From: Margaritifera margaritifera
Lineage: Eukaryota; Mollusca; Bivalvia; Unionida; Margaritiferidae
DNA length: 64,000 nucleotides
Assembly: GCA_029931535.1 (NCBI GenBank)
Contig: JAQPZY010001240.1
Coordinates: 672,001 to 736,000, forward strand
Reading direction: 5' to 3'
The notes under the pieces are model-generated. The model was given only the letters and a program-made list of their open reading frames with translations, ran no database searches and had not been told where the DNA came from. The position numbers and the translations under genes were made by a program. Each line of letters opens with the position of its first letter. Position 1 is the stretch's first letter. This document shows positions 10,269 to 21,200 of this stretch, one piece after another.

Positions 10269-10269
<1 letters not shown>
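8291..10269. other. Spacer without gene, unit 1
   Basis: A SINE-tail-like segment (GTCGCAGTTGAATGGGCATT) lies near 8433. A short (TGAT)n run lies at 8789-8830. The rest is AT-rich sequence repeated in units 2, 3 and 4. Predicted minus-strand frames at 8224-9777 have no conserved protein character. Confidence 0.5.

Positions 10270-10336
<67 letters not shown>
10270..10336. repeat. (AT)n microsatellite, unit 1
   Basis: Perfect AT repeat at the same site as 23138, 37114 and 58085, about 0.8 kb before the type II TATA box. Confidence 0.98.
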
Positions 10337-10338
<2 letters not shown>

Positions 10339-11124
10339 CCCACAATAATCTCCACAATACAGATTGAGAGGGGAGGGGTACAGATTGAGAGGTAGGGGGT
10401 TACACCTTTTTAACATTCGAAGAAGAGAGGGTCACCTCATAGGCCTGCTAATCTCTCCTAGCTAGAGGTCAGGAGGTGTCCGTACAAATAAAATACTAGC
10501 TAATCTAGGCAAAAAAGGAAACTTGATATATTTAAACAGTAAAAATTAAGTTGGCAAAGTTCTGTTCTTGGTTTAATTGTTCAGTTCAAAGTGTTTTACC
10601 GAAACATCTCCCTCTCTCTTAAAAATGTAACTATATGCAAAACCCTTATGTCATATTATGGCGACATGCTAATCAGTAAACATGCACTGTTCCAACAAGC
10701 AACACGCCTTACGTAATCTCATCGTGTTCCTTGGTAATTTACTCATGTTTCTAGGTGTCAATGTCCGATACTACTTGAAAAAAATAAATAACGTATACGC
10801 CCAAGCTACTTCTTAATAATGTTGTTGGTTATCAGCCTACACAACCACAAATAATCTTTATCGATGCACGTTTGAATATAGGAAATCACGCGCCGCAGGG
10901 CGCATCACTACGGATAGTGTCTTGATAGTATATTAATACAATCCTTCTAAGTCGATATTTAGTACTAAAACGTAAACATTTTCTCTACACACCTTCTCTG
11001 GTGAATGACTATGCAACTTGTCTTTTTCAGGTGAGTACAGCATCCCCGTAAGTGGATCAAGCCCAGTAAATAAGCTATCAAAAGCTACCCGCTTGGCGGC
11101 AAATGTGTGTCGAGACGATCGTAT
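10337..11124 (+). other. Upstream region of type II gene, unit 1
   Basis: From about 10650 on it is paralogous to 46-449 upstream of type I: CATATTATGGCGACATGCTAATC, later a CTTTTTCAGGTGAGTACAGC block. No coding region. Confidence 0.5.
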
Positions 11125-12300
11125 TATAAAAGGCCGGTGATGTTAACTGTTATCCTCGCACATGACCAGATTGGTCGCACGCGAGTTTAATCCAAATAAG
11201 AAGAACTGTCTATCCATTGTCAACTACTCTACTCCGATTATACGAACAAGTCCGCTAGAGTGACTTATTATAATTGAAAAACAATGAAGTGTCATAACTT
11301 TTGACAAGTCAATAATTTAAAAAGACAAATATTATATTTCTGCCTTATTCTTTTTATGAACTCATCTTACATGAGGCAGAGTCAGTTTCCATAACAGAAT
11401 TGACGTGTTCATATTAAACACGGAATTGTTTCATAAATCTTTGATCTGTCGTTCATTTTGTTGTAGTATTCAGTGAGTTATGATTACATTAAAATTTGTC
11501 GTATATGAGGCGTTTTTTTCTCCGTGAACATTCTGCCAAACATATTGTAATTCTTTTTTCTCTTCTTGTCATGAAATAAGTTTCACTTGTGCATGTAATA
11601 AATTTTATTTTTTACACCAGCTGTTATCTACATAGATTAAACTTCCTTATATCAAATTATTGCAGGCTTAAATAGGGAAAAGCTTTGTACTGAAGTAAAG
11701 TGACAGCTGCTTTATGTACACCAGCTTGAGATGAAACTACGGTTATTTATATATGCTTGAGATTAAACTACAGTTATTTATATATGCTTGAGATCAAACT
11801 ACGGTTATTTATATATGCAGCATATCAAACTGCGCTTATTTATATACTCAGCAGATTAAACTACGGTTATTTATATATGCTTGAGATTAAACTACGATTA
11901 TTTATATATGCTTGAGATCAAACTGCGGTTATTTATATATGCTTGACATTAAACTACGGTTATTTATATATGTAGCAGATCAAACTGCGCTTATTTATAT
12001 ACTCAGCAGATTAAACTACGGTTATTTATATATGCTTGAGATTAAACTACGGTTATTTATATATGCTTGAGATTAAACTACGGTTATTTATATATGCAGC
12101 AAATTTGAGAAGATTCTTCGTAGAAACCGCGAACGATACTATGATTAACTATTAAAATGAGTGATATTAGTTTATCAACATTTCGTTAATTTCTAATCAT
12201 CTTTACTAGATGTGCTTGATGTTCTTTCCAATTTTTTTTCAGGAGGAGAAAAGTACCATACGTTCATCATTGTAAAGTACTGTTTCTTTGAGTATAGGGT
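11125..12300 (+). pseudogene. Type II glycosyltransferase relic without CDS, unit 1
   Basis: It keeps TATAAAAG (11125-11132), the first-exon region, an intron carrying a 31-bp minisatellite, and an acceptor TTTTTTTTCAG at 12242 followed by GAGGAGAAAAGTACC. The donor seen in type I genes (GTAAGTG) reads TGAAGTG here (about 11285), so the canonical GT is lost. After GTAAAGTA (12278) the sequence jumps to CTGTTTCTTTGAG. In unit 3 these two points are about 2.05 kb apart and enclose the coding region. The whole coding region has therefore been deleted. Unit 2 has the same junction. Confidence 0.7.
11724..12106. repeat. 31-bp minisatellite in type II intron, about 12 copies
   Basis: The unit contains AAACTACGGTTATTTATATA preceded by GCTTGAGATT or GCAGCAGATC. 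Starts at 11724, 11755 and 11786 give a period of 31. Copy number differs between units: about 12, 9, 9 and 5. Confidence 0.95.
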
Positions 12301-13683
12301 TTATCATCATGCCAGCTCTTGTGCGCAGATATAAGCAATCGATTACGTCCCTTGTATGTTCCTCTGATTTTGTTTTGTTTTTAGTACGCGTGTATGTGCA
12401 TGCGTCCGTCTGTCCGTCTTTCTCCTTCACAAGAATTAGTAAATATTTTTTCTATATAACTACCTACATGTCCATCAATCCACCAATCTATGGAACTCTC
12501 TATCTATCTGTCTATTTGTTTATCTTTCTGTCTGTCTGTCTTTGAATAAATTCTTCAGCAATTGGCAAAAGTAATAATAAAATAGTCATTGCTGTTGAGT
12601 AATGGCCATGTTAGTCTGAAATTTCAGCTAATTACAGTCTTAATAAATGCATAACCTAAGCGTACCGAGGACAATAACTCAGGACAAACGGACAAACAAC
12701 GGCTATTTCTTAGTTTCAGCTACTAAGGACGGCAATCTTCAAAACTTTTGTCTTTGGGTTTCAGACTCTGTCTTCAATGTCATCGGTGGCATTTACAGAC
12801 AGTTGTGATATTTATTGGGTCTGTAGTGAACATTGCAACAAGTAAAAGAGCTGTAATGCCAATAGGTGTCACAATTTCTAATTGTGACATTTACCAGTGT
12901 TTGTGACATTTACCAGCATTAATATCACCAGTAAATGTCACACTGTGCCGCAGGAAGATATAGTTTTTCAAGTGTTGAAGTGTCATTAAACACCAGAACA
13001 AATACAATAAATACCAGTGATAGGGGAAACTTCTCATAACAACAATACAAAGCAGGATTATGATAGTGATAAAAATCAAGGCAATATCTTGAAGGGGAAA
13101 ATGGAGTAACTGGTACACTGGGGTTAATGGGACAGTTTTAATATTTCATGTAGCAACAAAGTACCTGAAGTCATGCTTTTGAATTAAGATCGTATAAAAT
13201 TAAACTAGAATTTCGTTTCGACAGACTAATAAAAAATCTCGCATTGCTATCTAAAGAGGAAAACCATAATTATGTGACATTTTGTGGGGGACATAAAATG
13301 TACTGTGTACTGTGTTACACTGCAAAACTAATACTTACACAAAATATCACTTGTTACAAAACAATAAAATGCAACAGATATTCAGTTTAAACAATAGGTC
13401 TTTTTATTTCTAGGGCTGATCACATGTGCATATTTATCTGCATTTTTTTTGTTCGCCATAGCTGTGGATATACGGATGGATATTGCAGCAGTACACATTT
13501 TCTATGATAGAGTTTACGATATTAAACTTGCCATTTATTTCATATTTCTATTTTTTATTACCTTTTCACAATAACTTTCCTATTTTTAACGAGCTTTTCA
13601 TTAATTTACTATAAAAGCGGATTTGTTAAAAGTAAAACTAAGAATTTTTGTTCGCACGAGTGACAACCTGAGAACAATATACC
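12301..13683. other. Downstream region of type II relic, unit 1
   Basis: Paralogous to 41045-42110 and 61180-62290. It holds a SINE-A tail remnant near 12985 and a hairpin at 12903-12941. At about 13300 it skips material kept in unit 3 and continues with sequence like 45870 onward. No gene seen. Confidence 0.5.
12903..12941. other. Conserved short hairpin
   Basis: GTGACATTTAC at 12903-12913 and its exact reverse complement GTAAATGTCAC at 12931-12941, with a 17-base loop. The 11-base arms are identical at 25636-25674, 41720-41758 and 61893-61931. Function unknown. Confidence 0.6.
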
Positions 13684-13760
13684 GTGTGTGTGTGTGTGTG
13701 TGTGTGGAGAGAGAGAGAGAGATTGTACATCCGGGGTACTAGCGACATAAACTATTATCA

Positions 13761-13841
<81 letters not shown>
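13684..13841. repeat. Compound (GT)n, (GA)n and (AT)n microsatellites, unit 1
   Basis: GT at 13684-13705, GA at 13706-13722, a 40-base spacer, and AT at 13764-13841. The same arrangement, longer, is at 26420-26687. Confidence 0.97.
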
Positions 13842-13844
<3 letters not shown>

Positions 13845-14428
13845 TAATGTGTGTGTGTTTGTGTCGCATTATTTACATCAACGTGAATAATACTTTCGCG
13901 AGTGAATTTCACCTGTATAAATTCCAGAAAAGTTCATGCTCATTACAATCATTTGATTATAGGGCTACAGATAGGTTCCGATTTCCCATACAAATGAATC
14001 GATACGAAATGAATAAATTCGATTATCAAATGTTAATAAATAATATTTCACCAACATATACCATATAAACTGTCCTGTGTTACACTAATGTACGATTTTA
14101 AGATCGCTAAAAGTTTGCAAATAATGCACTTAAAATAGATCCCGATTCCAAGTATAATAATGGATAAATTTGGTTATCAAAAGTGAGTGAAAGATTAGGA
14201 CATACATAAATAGTATTAACTGTACTCTCTGACACTATGAGGACATTATTTTTATTATTATTAATATTATTATTATTATTATCAGACAAATATTATGCAA
14301 TTTTTCGTCAGACGACGAGCATGATAATACTATCAACGATGACAACAACGACAATGACGATATTTGGGACAATAATAATAATAAAATGATAATATTATGG
14401 TTCCTTTGCTGATAGAATTTAAACTTAA
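13842..14428. other. Spacer, unit 1
   Basis: It includes one copy of the sequence (ACCAACATATACCATATAAACTGT, near 14050) that is expanded into the 49-bp minisatellite at 46430 in unit 3, and an ATT-rich run at 14248-14283. No gene. Confidence 0.5.
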
Positions 14429-14607
14429 CCTATTAGAAGCTTCCATCTCCTACATCATTAACATTTTACCTATTAGAACCTTTCATCTCCTACATCATTA
14501 ACATTGTACCTATTAGAAGCTTTCATCTCCTACATCATTAACATTTTTCCTATTAGAAGCTTTCCTCTCCTACAACATTAACATTTTACCTATTAGAACC
14601 TTCCATT
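14429..14607. repeat. 40-bp minisatellite, about 4.5 copies
   Basis: The unit begins CCTATTAGAAGCTTTCATCT and continues with about 20 bases ending TTAACATTTTA. The same array has about 26 copies at 27256-28310. Confidence 0.95.
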
Positions 14608-14846
14608 ACGTGCTCCTTCTAGTCAGGATTTTATAAATAAAAATATAGTAGATAATTGGAAATGACTTTGATTCCTCCGCCACAAAAGGGAAAATTACAT
14701 TGGCAATGTTCAAGAACAAATCATAGTTCAAAGTATAAGGTCAAGAAATTTTTGTTTGTGACTGTGCCTCTTCCATTGTATCAGTATGATATTACTGTAA
14801 ATAATAAATACTTCATTCTCAGTTTATCCATCTCTTTACTTACTTA

Positions 14847-16582
14847 TCGACGAGCGTTTTGAGACGATATACGAAGCGTTCATCGGCATTCTTGGACCAA
14901 ACGTTTCCGCTGTCCTAGTGAGCGCAACAAACGACGAAGAACTGAAAAAATACGAGGTAGAAAAACGAGACTCGAATAGAGCCATAATTTACGATGAACT
15001 ATTTCGTGAGGGAGTATCATTTTCGGAAGGAGATTACGAATCAATGGATCCACTTCGATAAAAAAATGTTTGGCAGATGTATGAAAATATAGATCCAACT
15101 GTCTTTATTCGTGAATATTTAGATGATATATGTGACAAATATGCACGAGAGTTTATGGTGGTGCATCGTGTGAGTCGTGTTGTACAAAAGTGTGGCCAGT
15201 ATCAGGACTTGATGTTGTTATCAGAAGGAGAGTATGAAACATACAGTTACTGTGATCCGGAATATTACGGAAAAAGTGCTCGTCCCTACGGACAACCTCC
15301 ATTTCATGCTTCTGATGACGTGAACAATATTTTTGAACGTAAATTTGATTACACACTCGTCCTTGATACTGATACTGGTGTGCCATGAGGTGCAGTAGGC
15401 GAACTACTTCAGATAGCTGCAGCACATCCTGAAAGGGGTATAATTCAGCCAGCAATAAAGCTTCACTGCAAACCAGACGAGACAATTATCAGGCATTTAG
15501 AATCCATGAGACAAGGCATATATGAACCGATGACAAATGCTATTACTGCCTTCTTGGGTCAATCAGGATTCTTTGGGTGGGAAGGGGTTGATAAAAAAAA
15601 TCGTGTGCACATTGACAAAGTAATTGGCACAAAAGACAAATTGATTGAACGCGTTCCAGTGGACGTTCTCAGCCATGATACATTTGAGGCAGCCATTTTA
15701 CAACCTCTTTATGCTGGATCTGTTTACCTGTTGGAAGCACCAAGCTATAACTATATCACCTGGAATATTCGCGAAAGGAGGTGGAATAGGGGTGAGATTC
15801 TTCTTGCCATGTATTTTTGGCCTAACGCTTTTGGCAGGCCTATGAGTTTCTTGCAAAAAATCTTTCAGCGAAAGAGCTTCAACATGACCAAAGTGAGAAC
15901 ACCAAGTAATCTTGATTTTGTGAGTTCTTACATTGCTCATTCGGCCTTAAGACAAATGTTTATGAAACCTCTTCTTCTGTTGTACATCATTCTTCATATC
16001 AGCGTCCATCTTCGTCATCGTTATGCTTCCATCATCATCGTCATGTTCATGGTGCTCGTCTTCCCAAAGTTTGTAACATGCAAAAGGAAAAACTACAAGG
16101 GCGTGCTTTTCGAGACAATAGCTTCAATCTGCCAGTTCACCCCCGAGGCTCTCGTTGTTACAGTCCGTATTTGGCGGTCCTGGGCCGCCAACATCTCGCC
16201 CAATGTCCAATGGATTCCACAGAGGGCTGTGGAGGAAGAATTCAAACACTCAAATCCTTTTGTTTCCAGTCTGAAACATCTATGGGAATATTCGCTATTT
16301 GCCTTATTAGCAAGCATTGCCGTCGGCCTATTTTTTTTAGAAACGGCGATTCTAGTTGTAATTATGTTTGGCTCTTTATTCCTACTTCCGTTTTACACCG
16401 GATTTACCTCCCTTTCCCCTGACTTCAAATGCAGCGGTAGACGCCAGAGCCAGGACATGTATAGAGTAAACATTGTAGAAGGACTTCAGATAATATCAAC
16501 AACAGGAATTTATCGAAGTTTGGGCACTCTGACAGATAGTTCGTTTAAATATGACCCATTCATCTACAAAAACTCCAAGTAA
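14847..16582 (+). pseudogene. NdvB-like glycosyltransferase, type I copy 2, 5'-truncated with two stops
   Basis: The join at about 14847-14849 fuses the spacer (CTTACTTATC) directly to codon 97 or so of the gene (GACGAGCG...). Promoter, intron and both N-terminal membrane segments are missing; the shared ATC at the join suggests microhomology repair. The frame then matches copy 1 to the normal end. Two nonsense changes break it: TTA to TAA at residue 168 (15059-15061) and AGA to TGA at residue 277 (15386-15388), just after the DxD motif, here DTD. Two small insertions of 4 and 2 bases around 15578-15598 together keep frame (GFFGWEGVDKKN in place of GFFGKGLIKN). A 3-base insertion adds a Phe near 16330. 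No functional enzyme can come from this copy. The later 398-codon open stretch is a leftover. Confidence 0.9.
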
Positions 16583-17969
16583 AAGGGTCTTGTTGGAAGT
16601 GGTATTGGAAAAAAAATATATATATAATATACATAAATGTTAGTTTCGTATGTTCTTATCCTAACTTCGACCATTCAAGTGCAACATATGGAGTGGGAAT
16701 CTTCGAAGGCAGATTTCGGCATATTTTGAAAATTATACGATAACAACAAGCTTCGAAATAGAACCGAATGCCAATGATGTGCAAAGCAAGAGCTCTGCTT
16801 TTACATCCCTTTGACAAAATTGAAAATTTGGCTTGAACAAATAGTCAACAAATAGAGGCGACATGACTGATGTAGAGATGAAACAATTTTGTTAAGGAAG
16901 TATACTGTGTGCCTGAAACACATACATCAATAATTAGTAGATTTTAAAAACAATTGTTTTAAAGCATGATATTATAACAATTTACAGAGTTTTAACCAAT
17001 CTATTTTCCTAACAAATCAAGAGCCCCGTTGGTTTCAAATGATTAAAGGCATTTAAATGCAGTTTGGCTTAGAACAGAACAGAACAAAACATTTATTTTA
17101 ATTACTAGTAACTCATGGCACAAAATTAGACATAGGAAATCATAACATGAATTACAAATTTCAGTGCCATGGCAACGGCGTTATAGTGAAAGAAATACAT
17201 TTTTTTACTTTAATAGACGACAACGTGCATTTTTCTCTGATAAATGAGTATTGACTTTTAATTGTACTTTCCGTTCAAACCTACATCAAGAGTGGTTGTC
17301 ACTTATGTTGTGTTTGCTGCCTGTTGGTTTTTGTTAATTTTATATCTACATTTGTGGAGGTATCTCAGGAATATTATGATTTGTTTCTGAGGTGGATGAC
17401 GCCATTTATGTACATCAGATACATATCAAAGAAAGTATAACTTAAGTTATTGTTGAATATAATTATTTTATCAGTATGATTATTCAAATGTCTCATCCTC
17501 CATGTCATTGTTTAAATGCAAAAAACAAATAAATCATTAACTATCACCGTCATCGATATTTATTAAATTATGATCATTTGTTTTTCTATTTCTTTTTCTT
17601 TTTGGTAAAAAAAAAAAAATAATGTTCCATGAAGCGGTATTTACATTTTGAATCAGACTGACGAGGAAAGTATTATTCTTACTGGTTTTTTTGTCCACTC
17701 GTACTGGTCAGTATTTTTGGTCCACTCGTACTGGTCGGTAGTTTTGGTCCGCTCGTTCTGGTCAGTATATTTGGTCTACTCGTTGTTGGATTTGCGCCAT
17801 AGATGACATATTAATCAGACCTTACGCAGACATCGATTTTATATAGAAAGAAAGGGTCGTCATTTATTTTTGTTTACTTTTGAGTTTCACATCTCATTGA
17901 AATCTGAATGAATTTTTCTCTATAGCTTTAATTATTTTCTGTGCTTTGCATCAAAACTGTACTTATTAA
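16583..17969. other. 3' flank of type I copy 2
   Basis: Matches 3527-4894 after copy 1, including the 27-bp repeat at about 17690-17785. No gene. Confidence 0.6.
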
Positions 17970-17989
17970 TACATACATACATACATACA

Positions 17990-18023
<34 letters not shown>

Positions 18024-18092
18024 CATGCACGCAATCATACATACATACATACATACATACATACATACATACATACATACATACATACATAC
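17970..18092. repeat. (TACA)n microsatellite, unit 2
   Basis: About 120 bases with TATA/TGCA/CGCA interruptions. Same site as 4895. Confidence 0.98.
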
Positions 18093-18621
18093 GCAGTCAT
18101 CATATTATTACTTCAATACACAGACTGACTATCAGAGTTATTAGCTATTGTTGTTGTATGTATGCTGTGTGTCGTTTACTTCAACGTCAATATTTTTGAG
18201 TCACAAACATGATAACTTTGATTAGCAAAATACTGTATGCATAACAAATTTTTAAATGAGTGACAGGACAATATATAAATAACATATAAATCAAGAATAA
18301 CGACCGTTTATGTGATTCATTTTCTCAGCATGCATTTTTTCAAGTCTGAGAAATATTCCGAGGAGAAAAAAACATTAGGCGATATACGCCAAATTTTAAA
18401 ATAAATGTTAAGTTTAACAATGTAATTTCAATAGTGGAAAAAAATCAGAACTCGTGGATTAACCGCCCGTATCCGCAACGAAAAATCCGTATACTGCAGA
18501 AAAGTTTTGTCAGACTGTTATGATAAAGCAGCATTGTGTGATTTACGCTGATACACAAAATAGTGTGTATTAATGAAGCAAATAGTGATTGAAGATACTT
18601 TCAGTTACAGTAAATGCAAAA

Positions 18622-18840
18622 GCCCAGGCGGTTTTAAGTGATTAGTGTGCCGGACTCGTACCAAGAAGATCGTGGGTTCGAATTCTGTCCAGACCAAGCT
18701 GAGTCGGTCGTCGTGGTTTCTCCATGGGCAATGCGCTCTGCTTCAATTTCCTCAATGTGATATAACCTTTCAAGTTCCGATGCCTTATTTTTAAGCACCA
18801 GAACAAATAAAGGAAATACCAGTGGTGGGGAAACTTCTCA
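18622..18840 (+). mobile_element. SINE-A, unit 2
   Basis: Box B-like GTGGGTTCGAATTC at 18672-18685, body GGTTTCTCCATGGGCAATGC, tail TTAAGCACCAGAACAAATAA. Orthologous to 5672 and nearly identical to 32637. A minus-strand 70-aa frame over it is fortuitous. Confidence 0.7.
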
Positions 18841-19928
18841 CATACACAATACAAAGCAGGGATTATAGTTGTTATTCAATTAAGAGCAATATCTTGAAGG
18901 GGAAAATGAAGTAAGTGGAACACTGGGGTTAATGGGACAGTTTTAATATTTTGTTTTCTTCTAGCAACAAAAGAACCTAAAATCATGCCTTTAAATTAAG
19001 ATCCTATAAAACGAAAGTATAAATTTAGTTCCGTCTTGCCAATAAAATCTGGCATCTCTGTCTAAAGATAACAAATCATGAAGTCACAATAATTTTATAA
19101 TAAATACATATTTTAGGGCAAAAGAGAACAGTCAATAAAATCTAGGTGCTTTCATCTGCCAGTATTGCGACCTAAGGTGATTTAAGTTTAAAAAATGTAA
19201 AAAAAAAATTATTGTTAAGAGCAAAAATGCAAATGACACACATACTGTTTCATCTGATATGACGCTGCGGTAAAATGTATGTGAAGATATGACCTTAAAG
19301 AATTGTGCGTTTATATTGGAAATAATCCAGATGTGATTAGAATTGCGCCAAGAAATGCAGCTGTACTGCTATGCATACAGGTAATGACCGAAGTAATCGC
19401 TGCCTCACTTTTGAGGAAAATATACCATTATTCGCATGACGTCAAATTGATGTGACCCCATGATGAAAGGTGTTCGTTCGTTAAGCCGTTTGCATCTTGT
19501 TTTCACGCATTGCGGATGTATAGCATTTTTAACAGTAAAAAAAAAAAAGAAATACTTCTAAGAAAAGAATGCATCCATCCCCCACCCCCACTTACTCAAA
19601 AATATTGGAGTTACTGGAATATTACTTGCTAGAAATATGAAATTTACCTTCCATGTTTGTTTTTGGAGAAAGCAGGACATAATCGTTATACCCTAAAATT
19701 ATACAAAGCAGTGATGACAAGTGTTCCGTCCGTCCGTCTGTGTAAGTGTGCATCCGTTTTGAAGTCGCGGGAATTCATGTATCATCTCGCTGATTTAAAC
19801 CTTTATTAAGAGATAATATATTTTGGTTTTGAGCTGGACGTGTGCGTCCTTGTTTATTTCTTTCTTGTTTTTATAAAAAAGGTGAGAAATCCTTCAGCAC
19901 TGATCTTCATATCCGACGATGATAAAGA
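18841..19928. other. Spacer, unit 2
   Basis: Empty site for the SINE-B dimer of unit 1. Otherwise like 6415-7480, with the recurring KAGHNRYTLKLYK frame near 19670. No supported gene. Confidence 0.5.
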
Positions 19929-20201
19929 ATGTCAATTTTAGCAGAGAATTCCATTGTAGCAGACCATCCCAATGAAGTTGCTAAAATATTTTTAGCAGAG
20001 AATTCCATTGTAGCAGGCAATCCCAATGAAGTTGTTAATAGACTGCATTTTAACTTCGTCAATGGGACGGTCGCCCTCTTTGTAAATGACAGGAATACTA
20101 CTGTTGTTATTGAAGATTACTGTGGATTCTATCCAAATGATGGCGATATGGCTCAGATAAGAATTTGGTCCTTTGGTGTTCCTGTTCGCAAAATTGTTTA
20201 A
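19929..20201 (+). CDS. Unrecognised 90-aa reading frame (KIV element, unit 2)
   Basis: This is the only copy of the KIV element with an uninterrupted ATG-to-stop frame. The first 45 residues hold two copies of an 18-residue repeat (LAENSIVADHPNEV-type) from an in-frame 54-base tandem duplication. The second half carries FVNDRNTTVVIEDYCGFYPN and ends PVRKIV. There is no signal peptide, membrane span or domain I recognise. Upstream, the frame used in unit 1 (KKVKNVS...) is broken here by a 5-base insertion just before this ATG, so the start may be secondary. It could be the last exon of a gene whose other exons I cannot place, or a relic. Coding status is uncertain. Confidence 0.3.
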   Translation: MSILAENSIVADHPNEVAKIFLAENSIVAGNPNEVVNRLHFNFVNGTVALFVNDRNTTVVIEDYCGFYPNDGDMAQIRIWSFGVPVRKIV

Positions 20202-20319
20202 GGCTGTAATATAATGGTGGACTAAAAGATTTTTAGATCACCGAGAATTTGATATTGCCAGAGTGATACTTTAAACCTCTGTCTTGGCCTTCGCCATTTC
20301 CCATGTAAATTTGGTTATT

Positions 20320-20322
<3 letters not shown>

Positions 20323-20381
<59 letters not shown>
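20323..20381. repeat. (GA)n microsatellite, unit 2
   Basis: GA repeat about 120 bases after the KIV element, with an AAAGAGAGATAG end. Confidence 0.95.
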
Positions 20382-20756
20382 TAGCTCACTAACTCTGATC
20401 ATCTACTTTATTGCGTCATCAACAGGGTACGACCTTTATAATTGCGACAGCTAAGATAATCTCTATCCCTTAAATTCTACTCAAGCCGCAATCGTTGACA
20501 TCTCTCCGTTGAAAGTAAGATATCCACTTGATTCATAAACGTATACCAATTCTACTTTACCTAATATGAAATCATATTTTAACTATATTCATCGTACCAA
20601 GTAATGCAGATCAATAAGTTACTATAGCCCAAATATACCCTTCTTAAGATGGAAGATATGTAACTAATTAAAATGTTCATATCATGCGCGAAAGAAAACT
20701 AATTTGGAATTTATTTTACGTGAAACCTATTACTCATTCACAAATATTTTGGTATA
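20382..20756. other. Spacer present in units 2-4, lost from unit 1
   Basis: No gene. Near-identical to 34383-34748 and similar to 55365-55720. Its absence from unit 1 is a private deletion. Confidence 0.55.
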
Positions 20757-20785
20757 TGTGTGTGTATGTGTGTGTGTGTATGTGT

Positions 20786-20849
<64 letters not shown>

Positions 20850-20850
20850 T
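20757..20850. repeat. (GT)n/(GA)n compound microsatellite, unit 2
   Basis: TGTGTATGTG repeats then GA repeats, followed by a short (AGT)n run at 20851-20869. The 60-aa frame over it is translated repeat. Confidence 0.95.
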
Positions 20851-20989
20851 CAGTAGTAGTAGTAGTAGTAGGCGTTCTTTTTTTGTTCAAAATAAACAAA
20901 GGGATTCGTTGTGTAAATATACCGAGAAAATCTTATTCATAAGGGCCCTCAGAGTTATGGACATACAGGATTTAGCCTAATTTTGTTCC

Positions 20990-21200
20990 CACTAACTTTT
21001 TTTGACTCCGGGGTCCAAGGTCACTCACAAATTTCACCTCTGTTCGCGTGAGTTCAAGTCTAGGTATGTGAGAAAGCTTGCCAGTAGCTTCCCTTAGGTC
21101 GGTGGTTCTTCACAGGTTCATCATCCACCAAAATATACTGGCCGCCAGGTATAGCTTATCATGTGCTGAAAATTGGCGCTCAACCCAACAAAACCAAAAA
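20990..21200 (+). mobile_element. SINE-B, plus strand, unit 2
   Basis: Contains GTGAGTTCAAGTCTAGG (decayed box B), GAGAAAGCTTGCCAGTAG, CTGGCCGCCAGGTATAGC and a tail CGCTCAACCCAACAAAACC. Orthologous to 34980 and 55935. Confidence 0.7.

Noticed and set aside
14429..14607. CRISPR-like array (regular 40-bp repeats here and at 27256-28310)
   Set aside because: The repeats are directly adjacent with no unique spacers, in a eukaryotic genome. They are minisatellites.
15506..16582. Separate 358-aa gene starting at the Met of ESMRQG
   Set aside because: It is only the open remainder of pseudogene copy 2 after the stop at 15386-15388. It has no promoter, no N-terminal half and no DxD motif.
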